Below the pieces are notes generated by a model. The model was given only the letters and a program-made list of their open reading frames with translations, was not told the origin of the DNA and did no database searches. Below, one piece after another: positions 12,887 through 24,825 of a DNA stretch of 64,000 bases. The stretch is from Zychaea mexicana (Eukaryota > Mucoromycota > Mucoromycetes > Mucorales > Lichtheimiaceae), in assembly GCF_025766255.1 (NCBI RefSeq), contig NW_026516671.1, positions 248,001 to 312,000 of the forward strand. Reading direction: 5' to 3'. The position numbers and the translations under genes are program-made. Numbering within the stretch: the stretch's first letter is position 1; every line of letters starts with the position of its first letter.

Positions 12887-13050
12887 TTCAAGTCAAAATT
12901 TCTTTAGCAGACATAAATAAGCTAGTGTAAATTTTTCCAGAACAACGGACGTTTTCTTGTCTTCGGCTGGTTCGCATCGTTTTTATGATACTAGTATGAT
13001 GTTCAGAAGAAACAATCAAAAAACTCGAGCTTCATTCTAATTTTCATCAT

Positions 13051-13134
13051 GCGCCAAGTTAAAATCCCCCATCAGCCAAATGGAAATTCGTGTCACGCCA
13101 AGTTGAAAAGCAAAATGCGCCAACCATTAAAAAT
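13051..13134. repeat. Three-copy GCGCCAA repeat, copy A
   Basis: GCGCCAAGTT (13051), ACGCCAAGTTGAAAA (13095) and GCGCCAACCATTA (13117) are spaced over about 70 bp. The same ordered set, with GCGCCAAGTTGAAAA first and GCGCCAACCATTA last, occurs in reverse orientation at 50380-50465. It is probably a dispersed repeat or a decayed non-autonomous element. Confidence 0.5.
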
Positions 13135-14508
13135 CATGTATACTACAAATTGCTCGATATGGACATGCATCGATTTTTTGACCGTTTCTCCGTCTTCATA
13201 CACACGCACACGCACATGACGCAATAGGAAGATCGGGATGTCCAAAATTTACCAAACGTGCGTTTAAACAGTCTAATATTTGTTTATATTTACTTTGGCG
13301 CACTCTTTTTCTTGTGCATAAGGCATGCGCATCGTTCTATTTTTTACATTGCTGCTCACGTACATCATACGCGCACGTTTCAATGAATATCGACCGAGAT
13401 CCTCACCATTAACATGCAAGCGCCTCAAATCTACATGCTTTTCTGGCATAACGGCCATGAGCATGGTACATGTGGCATTGCCTGCGTTGTTATTCGAGCA
13501 GTCGTGGTGTACAAGCGTATATACACCCTTATTCTACCTGGTGCATGTTGTACGGATTCTGCTGCTATGATTTGTCGATCAGTTTTCTTTCCCTCCTAAA
13601 AACCACGTCCATGTGACCCATAGAAAATCCCTGTACATAAGTTTTCCGTCTTTGGAATAGGGTCGTCATAACAACATTGGTCCCCACTACAAGGAGGGTA
13701 CTAACGAGAAAAGAACCAAAAGCTCGGTCATACAAGTAAAAAGTTCAGTCTCCCATTGCTTATAATCATGGCAAAGAAGCTCTTCCCGTGATGTTGATGA
13801 TGATGATGACGACGAAGAAGCCTGGTCTTTGATATTATATTCCAAAAAGATCTACGCACGCCATGCTTATGACTAATAATAAGAAATTGATATTATGCTT
13901 GTATATTCCTTGATTCAATTAAATGCGGATCCATCTCCCTCGAGCTTATTGTCGCTGCTAATTGGTTTCACTTTTTATTGCACTGTATGATGATAAACTA
14001 GAAGAAACCCACCTGCGGTTCCCGTTCCAGTTTTGTCACAAAGGCAGCAACAACAACGTTTGTGTGTTTCTGCGTCATTTTACTAGCATATCACCAAACA
14101 ACAACAAAAAATTCGCCGTATTCTCAAGTATACACGTCTCAAAAAACAGTGATACATGAAGCTTGTTTCCAGAAGGGATTCTACCAAGTGAACAACGGAC
14201 AGATCAAAAGCTTCGGATGAACGTTTAGAATAATCGGTTGATTGGCTGAAACAACAGCAAGGCACCACCTTCCAAATTTTCTACAGAGCGTTTCGCTCCA
14301 GCGTACACTGTGTATTTGAGTGAGATTTTTGTTACCCCTATTTACCTCACTCACTCTCTCTTCTTGCTCTTACTCTTGTCCTCGCTCTACTTTTTCTTTG
14401 TCTCTCTCTTTCCTCTCTTTCTTTTTTTCTCTTTTTAATATTTGCCACTAAAAGAACAACTCGTCTCTAGAGCAACATTTTTCAACACGCAAAAAGAAAA
14501 AAAGTGCA

Positions 14509-16934
14509 ATGGCAGCCGCTATTGACTCTGATTACCACCAAGACGTCGACATGGAGATTTCCGCTCCCCCACCGTCTTACGGAACCCAGATGCCATCCAA
14601 ACTTAAGGCTTTGTTCGGTCACGGGATGAGCAACGACGCCGCCACTAATATTAGTACTATGACGACGCCGACAACAATAGGCCCTAACGACATGCCAGCA
14701 CCACCTTCCTTTACAGTTCCTAACGACTTCACAGAACCCAAAGTTGCTCAAAAAGGGTTCAAAAGCAATTCATGGTTTTCAGCCGCTTCGTTCCACCAAA
14801 ACAACAAAACTGTGCGTCGAGCCATTTCTGCACCTAATGCCAAACTTTTGAACATGACCAAGCAACAGCAACAGCAACAGCAGCAGCATAATAGTGGTAG
14901 TTTCCATAGTTTGAAACTGCAGACCGCACCCAGTATTGCGGAAAGCTCTACAACAACAAGCGCAAGTAGTAGTACCAGCAGCAGTGGTGCTTCGACCATG
15001 TCAGTGCCTGCACTGCAACGACTACGTCCCTGCCGCCGTACGTATTCGAGCAGCAGCATTAAAGTGAAGAAGGTGGAAGTGGGGCCGTCTAGCTTCACAA
15101 AGATCCGTATGCTCGGCAAAGGTGATGTCGGCAAAGTCTACATGGTGCGACAAAAAGGGTCCGATAAACTGTACGCGATGAAAGGTTAGAACAAAAAAGA
15201 GAAAAACTTTATTTGGCTTGTTTTCTGCTGTTATGATAATGATTGTTTTTTAAATGCGGCGGCTCTATGTACTAATGGCATAACGGCACCATAGTCCTTT
15301 GCAAGCGAGAAATGGTCAAACGCAACAAGATCAAACGGGCACTTGCGGAACAGGAGATTTTGTCGACGGCGAACCATCCGTTCATTGTCACACTGTACCA
15401 CTCTTTCCAAAGCCAAGACTACCTGTATTTTGTGATGGAGTATTGTATGGGTGGCGAATTTTTCCGAGGTAGATACTATTCCTTGTAGTAGTAGTAGTAG
15501 TAGTAGTACTAGTACTAGTAGTAGTTGCAACGTGAACCAACAGCAACAACAACAGCAAGAGTTTGAGCTAACTTTCTTTTTGGTTTCCGGTAGCATTGCA
15601 ATTACGCCCTGGCAAGTGTCTGAGTGAAGAAGGTGCCAAGTTTTACGCAGCGGAGGTCACTGCTGCACTGGAGTATCTTCATCTTCAGGGCCATATTTAC
15701 CGTGATCTAAAGCCAGAAAGTATGATGTTCGCTGCTTGTTTCTGTTCCAGCTGAAAAATGATTAAGGGAGAATTTAGCTCCCTTCCCCACCACTATTACT
15801 CGTGCTAATCATGACAAGTGGCTGCTGCTGCTGCTGCTGCTATATAGATATTCTGCTTCACCAGAGCGGTCATATTATGCTGACGGACTTTGATCTGAGC
15901 AAAGGATCGCATCCTCCTGGAAAACCTTGCGTCGTGAAATCCAGTTCGCCGTATATGGTGCGTATCTCACTGAAAGAAATTATCTGCACGACTGCCGCCG
16001 CATTATCCTCACGAATCTAATTCTGCAATGTTTCTGCTAGCCACCATCTATTGATACAAGAAGCTGTGTAAGCAATCTGCGAACCAACAGTTTTGTCGGT
16101 ACTGAAGGTAAAGCCAACTCACAATTCAACGAGCTTCCTGTCCGTGAGGCTGCATAAATCTTTCGGTCAAAGCAACCACAACAATGAAATTCACAATCAA
16201 TCATTTTTGTTGCTGGTAGAATACATTGCCCCTGAGGTTATCAAGGGCTGCGGTCACACTAGCACGGTGGATTGGTGGACGTTGGGTATATTGATTTTTG
16301 AAATGCTGGTAAGCAACACACGCACTTTTCTCTAGGGCATGTATTCGACAGCAAAAAGCTGGACTATTATAGTGACTAATGTATGTGCATATAGTATGGC
16401 ACAACCCCTTTCAAAGGCAACAACCGCAACGAAACATTTTCTCGCATTCTACACTTTCACCCGATGTTTGGAGAACAGCCAGCACCGTACAAGACGAATC
16501 TGAGCAGCAATTGCAAGAATCTTATTCATAAATTGCTGCATAAGGACGAGCATAAGCGGTTGGGATCGCGAGCAGGTGCTTCGGACGTCAAGGCGCATCC
16601 ATTCTTCAAAAACATCAATTTCGCACTGCTCCGTCACAGTGTGCCTCCCATTGTGCCCCTTATGCAGAAGCCGAACGGGATTGATGCGATCAACTTTAGA
16701 AAGATGCCTCCGGAAAGCATGAGCTTGGACCTGGAGGCGGATACCGTGATGATTACCTTCAGGGACGGCAACTCCTCCGCAAACAACCCTTTTGATAAAT
16801 TTAATTCGAGTAAGTGTTATTAGTAGTTATACTCGTTGTTCGTAAAACTCTAACCTTGTGTATTGTTGCTCTTGATAGTTACTGTGTACCATGATGGCGA
16901 CTCAGACTCTGAATTGGACGCCCCCATTGCTTAA
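14509..16934 (+). CDS. FPK1: AGC-family Ser/Thr kinase, Fpk1/NRC-2 (flippase kinase) type
   Basis: Eight exons: 14509-15184, 15295-15468, 15594-15719, 15848-15957, 16041-16107, 16220-16308, 16395-16809 and 16879-16934, giving 570 aa. The first 195 residues are low-complexity (S/T/Q). The kinase domain has the glycine loop [10 protein letters not shown] (about residue 202), lysine in YAMK (225), the catalytic loop YRDLKPEN, the metal motif DFD in [10 protein letters not shown] instead of DFG, and the activation segment NSFVGTEEYIAPE. DFD and the extended activation loop containing [14 protein letters not shown] are typical of NRC-2/Fpk1. The tail is acidic and contains [14 protein letters not shown]. 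In yeast these kinases phosphorylate plasma-membrane lipid flippases and act in polarity; that role is by family. The gene is convergent with ATP1. A (TAG)n run lies in intron 2. Confidence 0.93.
15487..15524. repeat. (TAG)n microsatellite in kinase intron 2
   Basis: A run of TAG and TAC triplets inside the intron at 15469-15593. It supplies stop codons in frame and confirms that this segment is not coding. Confidence 0.9.
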
Positions 16935-17525
16935 AGACATATCACACACGAACATACATCATACACTCACCAACTTTTATACGAAACGACGAACAAAAAG
17001 TAATTTCCATCCCACCAAAAGAAAAAGCCTCCTCCAGGTTTCTCTGAACCTTTCCACTCCTCCTTCTATACCCTTATCATAATCTCTTTTCATAATACTC
17101 TTTTGGCTTTCCCTGTGCTTCTGCGTTCTAATTGCCTTAATTCTGTGTTTGCTCTGATCTCAACAATACAACCCGCTTTTTTTTATTACTTCTTTCTACT
17201 TATTGCATAGTTTCTTTTTTAAATAGTATTATCAGTAGTCTTTATCATATACACTGCCATTCCCCCAACCCCACAAACCACATAATAAAACAAGTCCCTT
17301 AGTTTCCATGGCTTTATATAATGCAACACACGGAATCTTGTCATCTTTTGTGTATAATTAATTGTTATTTGCGAAAAAAACTATCAATTTCTAGGATGGT
17401 GGAAAGTGACAACATGTAAAAAGCAACAAAGTTGGATTTAAGAAAATGTGCGTGTAAGAAAAAGTGGGAGTTGGAGAAATTATTTTTTTCTTTTTTCATG
17501 CTTGATAATTAATTATATGAGAAAT
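16935..17525. other. Convergent 3' flanks of kinase and ATP1
   Basis: A tail-to-tail gap of 591 bp, AT-rich, with no gene. It contains the 3' untranslated regions of both neighbours, including AATAAA-like motifs near 17284. Confidence 0.8.
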
Positions 17526-19561
17526 TTACACGAAGGCCTTGACGTGGTTCTCGCAAACGTCACGAAGCTTGGCCTCGAGGTCCTTGGAGAGGACACCCTG
17601 AGTGCGGATTTCGTCAAGAACAGCCTTGTGCTCAGATTGGCAGTGGCGAATAAAGTCCTTTTCCCATTCGACGACCTTGTTGACGGGAATCTTATCCAAG
17701 AAACCGTTGACACCGGCGAAGACGATGGGGACTTGGACCTCGATCGACAAGGGGGAGTATTGGGGCTGCTTCAACAATTCGGTAAGACGGGCACCACGGT
17801 TCAACAAGAACTGGGTGGAGGAATCCAAATCGGAACCGAACTGGGCGAAGGCGGCGACTTCACGGTACTGGGCCAAGAAAAGCTTGAGCGAACCAGCGAC
17901 CTGCTTCATGGCCTTGGTCTGGGCAGCGGAACCGACACGCGAGACGGACAAACCGACGTTAATGGCGGGACGGATACCCTTGAAGAAGAGTTCGGCTTCC
18001 AAGAAGATCTGACCGTCAGTGATGGAAATGACGTTGGTAGGAATGTAAGCGGACACATCACCACCCTGGGTTTCACTAGATGATTGCTTGAATGTTAGTA
18101 GCCCAGATATCTTTCTCCTTATCTTCTAGTAATCATGCAAAAGATTTGTGCTTACATGATGGGCAAAGCGGTCATGGAACCATAACCGAAGCTCTTGTTC
18201 ATCTTGGCGGCACGCTCCAAAAGGCGAGAGTGGAGGTAGAAGACATCACCAGGGTAAGCTTCACGACCAGGAGGACGACGAAGCAAAAGGGACATCTGAC
18301 GGTAGGCAACAGCCTGCTTGGACAAATCGTCGTAGATGATCAAAGAGTGGCGACCGTTGTCACGGAACCATTCACCAAAGGCGGCACCGGAGAAAGGAGC
18401 CAAGTACTGAAGGGGAGCGGCTTCAGAGGCGGTGGCAGCAACGACGACGGTGTACTTCATGGCATCGTTCTCCTCAAGAGTGCTGACGAGCTGAGCAACA
18501 GTCGAACGCTTCTGACCAACGGCAACGTAGATACAGTAGAGCTTCTTGGCCTCATCGCTGCCGTTGTTCCAGTTCTTCTGGTTAAGGATGGCTTCCAAAG
18601 CGACGGCGGTCTTACCGGTCTGACGATCACCAATGATCAATTCACGCTGACCACGACCGATGGGAACCATGGAGTCGACAGACTTGATACCAGTCTGCAT
18701 GGGCTCGTTGACAGAGTGACGGGGCAAAATGCCAGGAGCCTTGACCTGGACACGCGAACGGCCAACGGTGTCCAAAGGACCCTTACCGTCAATGGGGTTA
18801 CCAAGGGCATCGACAACACGGCCCAAGACACCAGGGCCGACGGGAACGTCGACAATGGCACCAGTACGCTTGACGGTGTCACCTTCCTTGATCAAACGAT
18901 CGTTACCGAAAACGACAATACCGACGTTGTCAGCTTCCAAGTTAAGGGCCATACCCTATAATTCAATAAAGCATACATTGTTATTGTTATTGTTTTCTCT
19001 AACAGCACAAGCTATATAATCCCTTTACTTTGCCGACATAATCACTATCACCCCTTCCCTAATTTAACGATTTTTCTTACCTTCAAACCGCTCGAGAACT
19101 CCACCATTTCTTCGGCTTGACAGTTCTTCAAACCGTAAACACGGGCAATACCGTCACCAATCGACAAGACGCGACCGGTTTCCTGGAGGTCAGCAGAAGC
19201 AGAAGCACCAAGGATGCGCTGCTCAAGGACAGACGAGACCTCGGAGGTCGAGGGCTTGGCCGAAGCATAGCTACGCGTGGCAGCAGCAGCGACGGCACCC
19301 AAGTTCAAACGGGCCTAAACAGTGCCAATTAAATATAAAAGGTGACACGCAATGCGTAATAGAATGGTCGAAATTAATATTGATTGTTATTATTTCGAAA
19401 AATGACACAATTCGATTTTTGGGTTTTTGTAGGAATTGTTTGTGTCCGTCTTTGTTGTTGTGGTATTGTTGCGTTGGACAATAGAAAAGAAAACTTACAG
19501 CGGGGGCAAGACCACGGGCAAGCGACAAAGGACGGGCAACGCGAGCAACGTTTCTAAGCAT
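17526..19561 (-). CDS. ATP1: Mitochondrial F1F0-ATP synthase subunit alpha
   Basis: Four exons: 19561-19499, 19314-19081, 18955-18156 and 18075-17526, giving 548 aa, the usual length for fungal Atp1. The first 21-residue exon ([20 protein letters not shown]) is an arginine-rich mitochondrial presequence. The mature part shows the Walker A loop [10 protein letters not shown], the family string [20 protein letters not shown] spanning the last intron, and the conserved tail. The protein sits in the catalytic F1 head in the mitochondrial matrix, with nucleotide bound at non-catalytic sites. Codon use is strongly biased to C-ending codons compared with its neighbours, as expected for a highly expressed gene. 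It is divergent from UTP23 across a roughly 790-bp promoter region. Confidence 0.98.
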
Positions 19562-20353
19562 GTTAGAGTGTAGGAAAGGGAAAGGGAGAGACTTCGAGTG
19601 GCCCAAAATTTTTTTACCAGGGGGGACAATTTCCGTCCGTGGAGACCCAAACTTGCCATTTTCCCCGCTGTTTACGTCACGTCTTTCGCCGCCGCCACAC
19701 ATCGCTATGAGCCACCAGCGCACTCTTATAATTCTTATTGTTTTTCACGTTTTCTTCTCCCCAGCGTAACCCCTTTATTAGTCTGTCTGTCCGTCTGTGT
19801 CTTGTGTGTGCCTTGGAATTATTTGCAATGGGCTGGTTTATAAAAATAAACGTAGCTATTATGAAAGAGACAGTTTACTTGGAGGGTTGTTTTCCCAAAA
19901 GCAAGGTTGTCATGGTTGCCATGGTAATGCTTGTGTCACGCTAGCTTCCATGGTAATTATTGGTCATAGCAACCAGTAACTTAGTGGTATTTTGTAGGAT
20001 ACTTTTCGATGCTTGAATCATTTGCACTGCACACCAACCCATCTGCCTTTTGGCGTTCCCAAGTGAACATAATCCAGCGTTACTTCTACTACCGCAAAGA
20101 GGGCACGCCTTATGGAATAAACGTAATGCTTCATGTCCAGAAAATATGTTACTTAAATGCTACTATATATACTATATTACGATGCAGATAAAATCATTAC
20201 ATTACCTCACGCCAGAAATGATTACCTTATCTTTGAACTTGTCAAAACTTGGATGAGGCTGTCGCATGAAAAAACAGTCACGTTTTTGCAATTCACTTTT
20301 CTCGGCCAACTACCACACTATCTCATTACTTTTGACAACAGCACGACGACACT
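19562..20353. promoter_or_regulatory. Divergent promoter region ATP1 / UTP23
   Basis: A 792-bp head-to-head interval. About midway, GTTGCCATGGTAAT (19915-19928) fits the RFX X-box. It overlaps a second imperfect copy, GTTGTCATGGTTGC (19906-19919), and AGCAACCAGTAAC follows at 19968-19980. CCATGGTAATTATTGG lies between them. Short open frames here have no family resemblance. Confidence 0.5.
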
Positions 20354-21551
20354 ATGCGAACCAAAACGCAGCGAGCGTACAAACGCTTGCTGCATGAGTA
20401 TAGCCTTGGTTTTGGTTTTCGAACACCATATCAAATTCTAGGTAAGATTCTTACAGCATCTGATCATTTTCGTCTTTTACATTCATAAACTGTGACAACT
20501 TAATCTAACCTTAAATTTCCCCGCGTATATGTTATGCATATATACTTATAGTGGATGCTGCCTTTTGCAAAGAAGCAGCGAAACAAAAACTCGACGTATT
20601 TGTTGAATTCGAAAAGACATTCCAAGATCCTACTCGACATTGTAAGCAAATCCGAAAAACAAAAAGGTCTTTCCAAAAAACATTATCAATTCTGAAAAGT
20701 TAAAGTTGCGTTCCTGCTTTGTTTCTTCAAGTCATTACAGAATGTAGTATTCAAGAGTTACGAAGGCAGGGTCGAGATTTTTTTGACGCACAACAAATAG
20801 CAAAACAGTTTGAACGTCGACGTTGTCCACATACACATGCTCCTATTGCAAGTGCAGAGTGTATGGCACAGGTGGTAGGATCCACGAATGAGCACAACTA
20901 TGTCATTGCGTCGCAAGACGAGTCACTGCGTGAAAAGTTACGCGCTATTCCTGGGATTCCAATGGTTTATGTCAAGGCACACATGGTTATCATGGAACAA
21001 ATGTCTGCCGTAACGAAGAAAGAGTTGGATAAGGTACCATTTATACGACAAATTCCGGGCAAAAAAGAAAAAGAGAGAGAGAGAATGAGATGTACGAAAG
21101 AAATTGGATTATATCGTGTAGGCGGTTCACATGTGTGTTTTATGGCTTCTCTAACTTACCATCCTTGCCATCTCACTAGAAAGCGGCAGAGAAAAAGGGC
21201 ATGTCGGCACGAGAAAAAGATCAAATGGCAAAATTACTGCATACTCATGAGGAGCAGCCAAAGAAGAAAAAGAAAGTAAAAGGGCCGAATCCGCTTAGTG
21301 TGAAGAAGAAAAAGAAGACAGCGTCACCGGCCCCGAAAAAGAAAAGCACGGAGGATGGTGCTAGCACTGCGGAGAACAAGCGAAAGCGAGTAGAGGAAGA
21401 AGGAAAGAAGAAGGAAGAAGCCACACAGACGGCTTTGGAAAAGTCGGATGAAAGCAACAATATACCAGATGCTGGAGAACCCAAGAAGAAACGGAGGCGA
21501 AGGAAAAAGACGAAACACGATAAAGATGATCAGCAGCAGGATAAATCATGA
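20354..21551 (+). CDS. UTP23: rRNA-processing protein Utp23 (Fcf1/PIN-like)
   Basis: Four exons: 20354-20441, 20552-20641, 20732-21033 and 21180-21551, giving 283 aa. The N-terminus MRTKTQRAYKRLLHEYSLGF and GFRTPYQILVDAAFC match the start of the PIN-like domain. The putative zinc ligands are in ITECSIQEL and RRCPHTHAPIASAEC. The C-terminal tail carries VKGPNPLSVKKKKK, a Utp23 signature, followed by a lysine/acid-rich tail. Utp23 belongs to the small-subunit processome and is needed for release of snR30 from pre-rRNA in the nucleolus. The third intron (21034-21179) is partly open, but it would interrupt the K-rich tail with unrelated sequence. The gene is convergent with the CBS-PB1 gene, 237 bp away. 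Confidence 0.93.
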
Positions 21552-21788
21552 TAGCAATAGCAATAATAAAGAAACATTTTTAATATGATAGTAATGACGG
21601 AAGCTCGAGGGGGGTTTATGTGAATCAAAAATTTATATAAAGAAAGGAAATACAGCCAGTCTTTTTCTTCTACACTTATATGTGCTTGTAATGTATGCCT
21701 TTATACATAATAGATTGTGGGTAAATTGGATGTAGAAGAGAAAGAGAGGTTTTTTTTTGAAGAAAGACGAGAACACAGTTTAAATGTA

Positions 21789-24523
21789 TTAGCGATGTCG
21801 TGGGCTCACACGCGAATACGCAAAAACGCCCAGAATAACGACACCTAAGAATGCAATGGCTGCAGGCAGCATCAATTCTTGCGGTAAGCCTGAGCCATCT
21901 TGAGAATAATGCTCGGCATCGCTGTCGCTTTCGGGCTCGATTCTCCTTGAGTGTCTCTTTGAGCTGCGTTTTCGGCTTCGTCTCTCGCTTACAACAGATC
22001 CATTCTCGACAAACTTTTCCGTTACCGCTGATCCGTTTGTTGCATAATATTGCACAGGCGATGCGACGCGTACAGGCGTTGCTGCTGGTTGGGGTGTGGC
22101 AGGTTGTTGCGGGATTTGTTGCTGTTGCTGTTGTTGTTGTGGCTCTGGCTCTGGTTTGGTGGTATCATGCACAAACAACTTGACGCGATCGTGTCCCAAT
22201 TTACGCGCCAACTGCACCGAATCCGTGACATCCGCGTCTGACGTGATGAGAACTTGATCGTTTTCATCATCCAAATACGAAACAGTCAACCATTCACTAC
22301 CGTTATTGCTCTCTGCACTTGCATCGTGCTCACCAATGACTTTTTGACGGACGTTCTCGAGAAGGTGAGCATAACTGTTGTAAGGTGATGTGAATCGATG
22401 CGTCTTTCCACCGTCTGATGTAAATTTGAAGGCAAATGTGCCGTCGTCATGGTTGATGCTTCGACTGTGCTGGCGTGAAGAAACGTGGGACAAGCTGTCT
22501 TCGTTGTGAGCCACCATGCTGGCGGATTCGTTGGGCGTGATTTCGGGGAAACCTTGCAGTTGTGAGAGGGACGCGGAAGGTTCCGGCGAAATCGCGTTCA
22601 TTGCGGAAGGTGCCAGGTGGCCTGATTGGTGAGGAGACGAATGTGGATCGGACGACTGTGATTCGCTTTCTCCCATTTCCGTCGCTCCAAAACTATCCCA
22701 GAAACGCGACCACATTGGTCCTGTTATTGAAATAAGCATTGTTAGTCTCCATTATTATTATACTTTCAAAAGCGTCGCTCCCTTGGTATTACCTTCACCA
22801 TCGTTTCCTTGTATACTGTGGATCTAAATCGAAAACGTACAAGGTAGAACGATCAGTTTAGGTTATCATGAGAGTTTCAGCATCATGGTAAATGAATTTG
22901 ACTTTTGAACTAACCTGCTCCAGAGTAGCATACGTGAGTCGCAGCACATCCACCATGCCAACAACCTTCCCGTTGTCCAAGACCGGAAGGTTCAAGTAGT
23001 GTCCGTCTGTAAAAAATTTAAAAGAAGTCAAAAGGCTAAGTATCTCTATCTAAACTTTGAAGAAAACAGTCCCTTGACATTTACCGTTCATGCGATGAAG
23101 GGCATCCATGATGGTCGTTTGAGGAGTAGCCGTATCTGGATGTGGTGTCATGACACGGACAACCGAACAGTTTTCCGGGTTTAAGCCTGCGGCAATCACA
23201 CGTAAAACAACATCCTTGCTACATGACATAAAAATGAAAAGATGGATTCGGTTGATATGAACAAGCAGCCGCGTTTTGTTTTCTGCAAAAATATAGGGAA
23301 CCGAAACTTACGTTGTGAAAATGCCTGCTAATCCTTCACGATCAGCCACTAGGACAGCAGTAGTGTGGTAGTCCTTCATCATGCGTGCGACATCACGGAC
23401 ATTGGTCTTGATACTCACTTCAGCTGGCGGAGTGCCATCGAGAACCGATCCGAGGTCTGGACAAGACATACGATCGCGCAAGGCTTCCATGTACTGCACC
23501 AACTGGACTGGACTGCTAGACCACTCACGCTCGACACCTTCAAGCGCATCATACAGTTTACGCGAAGAGCCATAGGCACGTTCCATCTTATCCAAAGCTT
23601 CATACAAACACTTTGTAATGTCGAGTAATCCAAAAATATCCCCTTCTTCGTTACACACGGGCTATTCTTCCAATAAATGATGTAAATATACCCTCTTGTT
23701 AATCTCACTATGTATGATACAGAAAGAGATATGAGTTTACCAAGTGACGGAAGCCGCGAGTCACCATGAGGTTGAGCGCATCAGTAGCAGAGGTGTCGGC
23801 CGTAACGCACATTGGTCCTTTGGTCATGATAGCTGCTACCGGTGTTGCTCTTTTTGAAACAGATATTTAGTCGATAAATTGAATGCTTTTACGTTCCTCT
23901 CCCGCTTTCCGCCTCCCTCGTACATCTATTTACCTAGCGTCCAACGATTCAGCAACGACTCTGTACGCCAAATCTTTTGCCTGACAAAGTTCAAAGGAAA
24001 TGATTTTGTAGAATGAGAATACAACCCAAATAGTTATATTTCGGGCAAAGATCCAAGTGAGCAATTACTTACCGTGAAAATACCGCTCAAATGATCGTCC
24101 TCGTCGACTACCAAAACACAATCGCTTCGTTTGGCTGCCATGAGCTGAGAAGCTTCAATGACCAACAAGCTCTCTTTCACGGTTAAAGCCTGCGACGGAC
24201 GCAAGGCCGAAACGGTGCCAGCAATCTTTCGAGTTTGTCGTATGCGTGTCGAGCTCGCACGTTTCTTTGAAAATTCTTGCTCGAGTTTTTTACGAATGGC
24301 CTTTTGTTGTTGCGGTTGGTATATGATAGCAGCAATAGTTAGTAATAGTGGAAGCAATAAGTACACTTGTTGATGGATTGCAAAGAAGAAAAATTCTAAA
24401 TCTCCAAGATTGGAAACTTACCTCGTCTCTTTTGTTCTGACGCTGCCGGCCAGCAATGCCATCCTGCTCAGTACGATGAGAGGCGACAGATGGAATTCGA
24501 GAATTAGAATGTTTTTTGGTCAT
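21789..24523 (-). CDS. CBS-pair / PB1-domain protein with C-terminal membrane anchor (Mug70-like)
   Basis: Nine exons: 24523-24422, 24300-24073, 23980-23934, 23849-23741, 23661-23312, 23218-23085, 23006-22915, 22823-22793 and 22720-21789, closing at 674 aa. Four CBS motifs form two Bateman pairs: about residues 65-215 (CVLVVDEDDHLSGIFTAKDL, then GFRHLPVCNEEGDIFGLLDI) and 235-385 (AVLVADREGLAGIFTTKDVV, then YLNLPVLDNGKVVGMVDVLR). A PB1 domain follows at about 455-552 (FAFKFTSDGGKTHRF to DRVKLFVHD). A polyQ stretch, an R/K-rich patch and one hydrophobic helix (about 648-668) end the protein. The architecture matches fission-yeast Mug70 and plant CBSCBSPB proteins. Bateman pairs usually sense adenine nucleotides and PB1 mediates scaffolding; the actual partner is unknown. 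Confidence 0.9.
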
Positions 24524-24825
24524 TTTGTTCAGTTTTTTAAAAAAAGTTGCCCAGGGCGGGTGAAACAAACACGCGACTAAGCTTATCCGACTGTTCCGAG
24601 AGGAAGTGCAACAGAGTATGTATGTGTGGTTTTTAAATGCCGCGCAACAAGTTGTTTGTGCGATGTGATGTATAAACACCATCGTCACCGGGTGTAATAT
24701 CATGGCACCCGGTATTTAGATAGTATTAGTAGTAGTAGTAGTTATAGCGTCTTTTTATGTTACAGAAAAAATCATGATACTATATATGCTTTCTACGCTC
24801 GCTCCCGTTTGTCTTGTTCTACTCT
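24524..24825. promoter_or_regulatory. Promoter side of CBS-PB1 gene and 3' flank of WRS1
   Basis: A 302-bp gap holding the 5' region of the CBS-PB1 gene and the 3' end of the tryptophanyl-tRNA synthetase gene, both on the minus strand. A short (TAG)n run lies at about 24726-24741. No other element is recognised. Confidence 0.6.

Larger units (their letters stand above)
12122..14508. other. Intergenic region between divergent genes
   Basis: No gene is seen. The region holds promoter DNA for the RVSF protein (minus) and, at 14340-14508, a strongly pyrimidine-rich leader before the Fpk1-type kinase. A CA microsatellite lies at 12370-12392, an X-box-like cluster at 12781-12886, and a three-copy GCGCCAA repeat at 13051-13123. 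The short open frames here show no family resemblance. Confidence 0.7.

Noticed and set aside
18092..18961. 289-codon plus-strand open frame across ATP1
   Set aside because: It is the antisense shadow of ATP1 exon 3, produced by its strong codon bias.
21034..21179. Reading through UTP23 intron 3 as coding sequence
   Set aside because: The intron has good GT and AG sites, and removing it joins the conserved K-rich tail in phase. The read-through sequence is not family-like and disrupts the tail.
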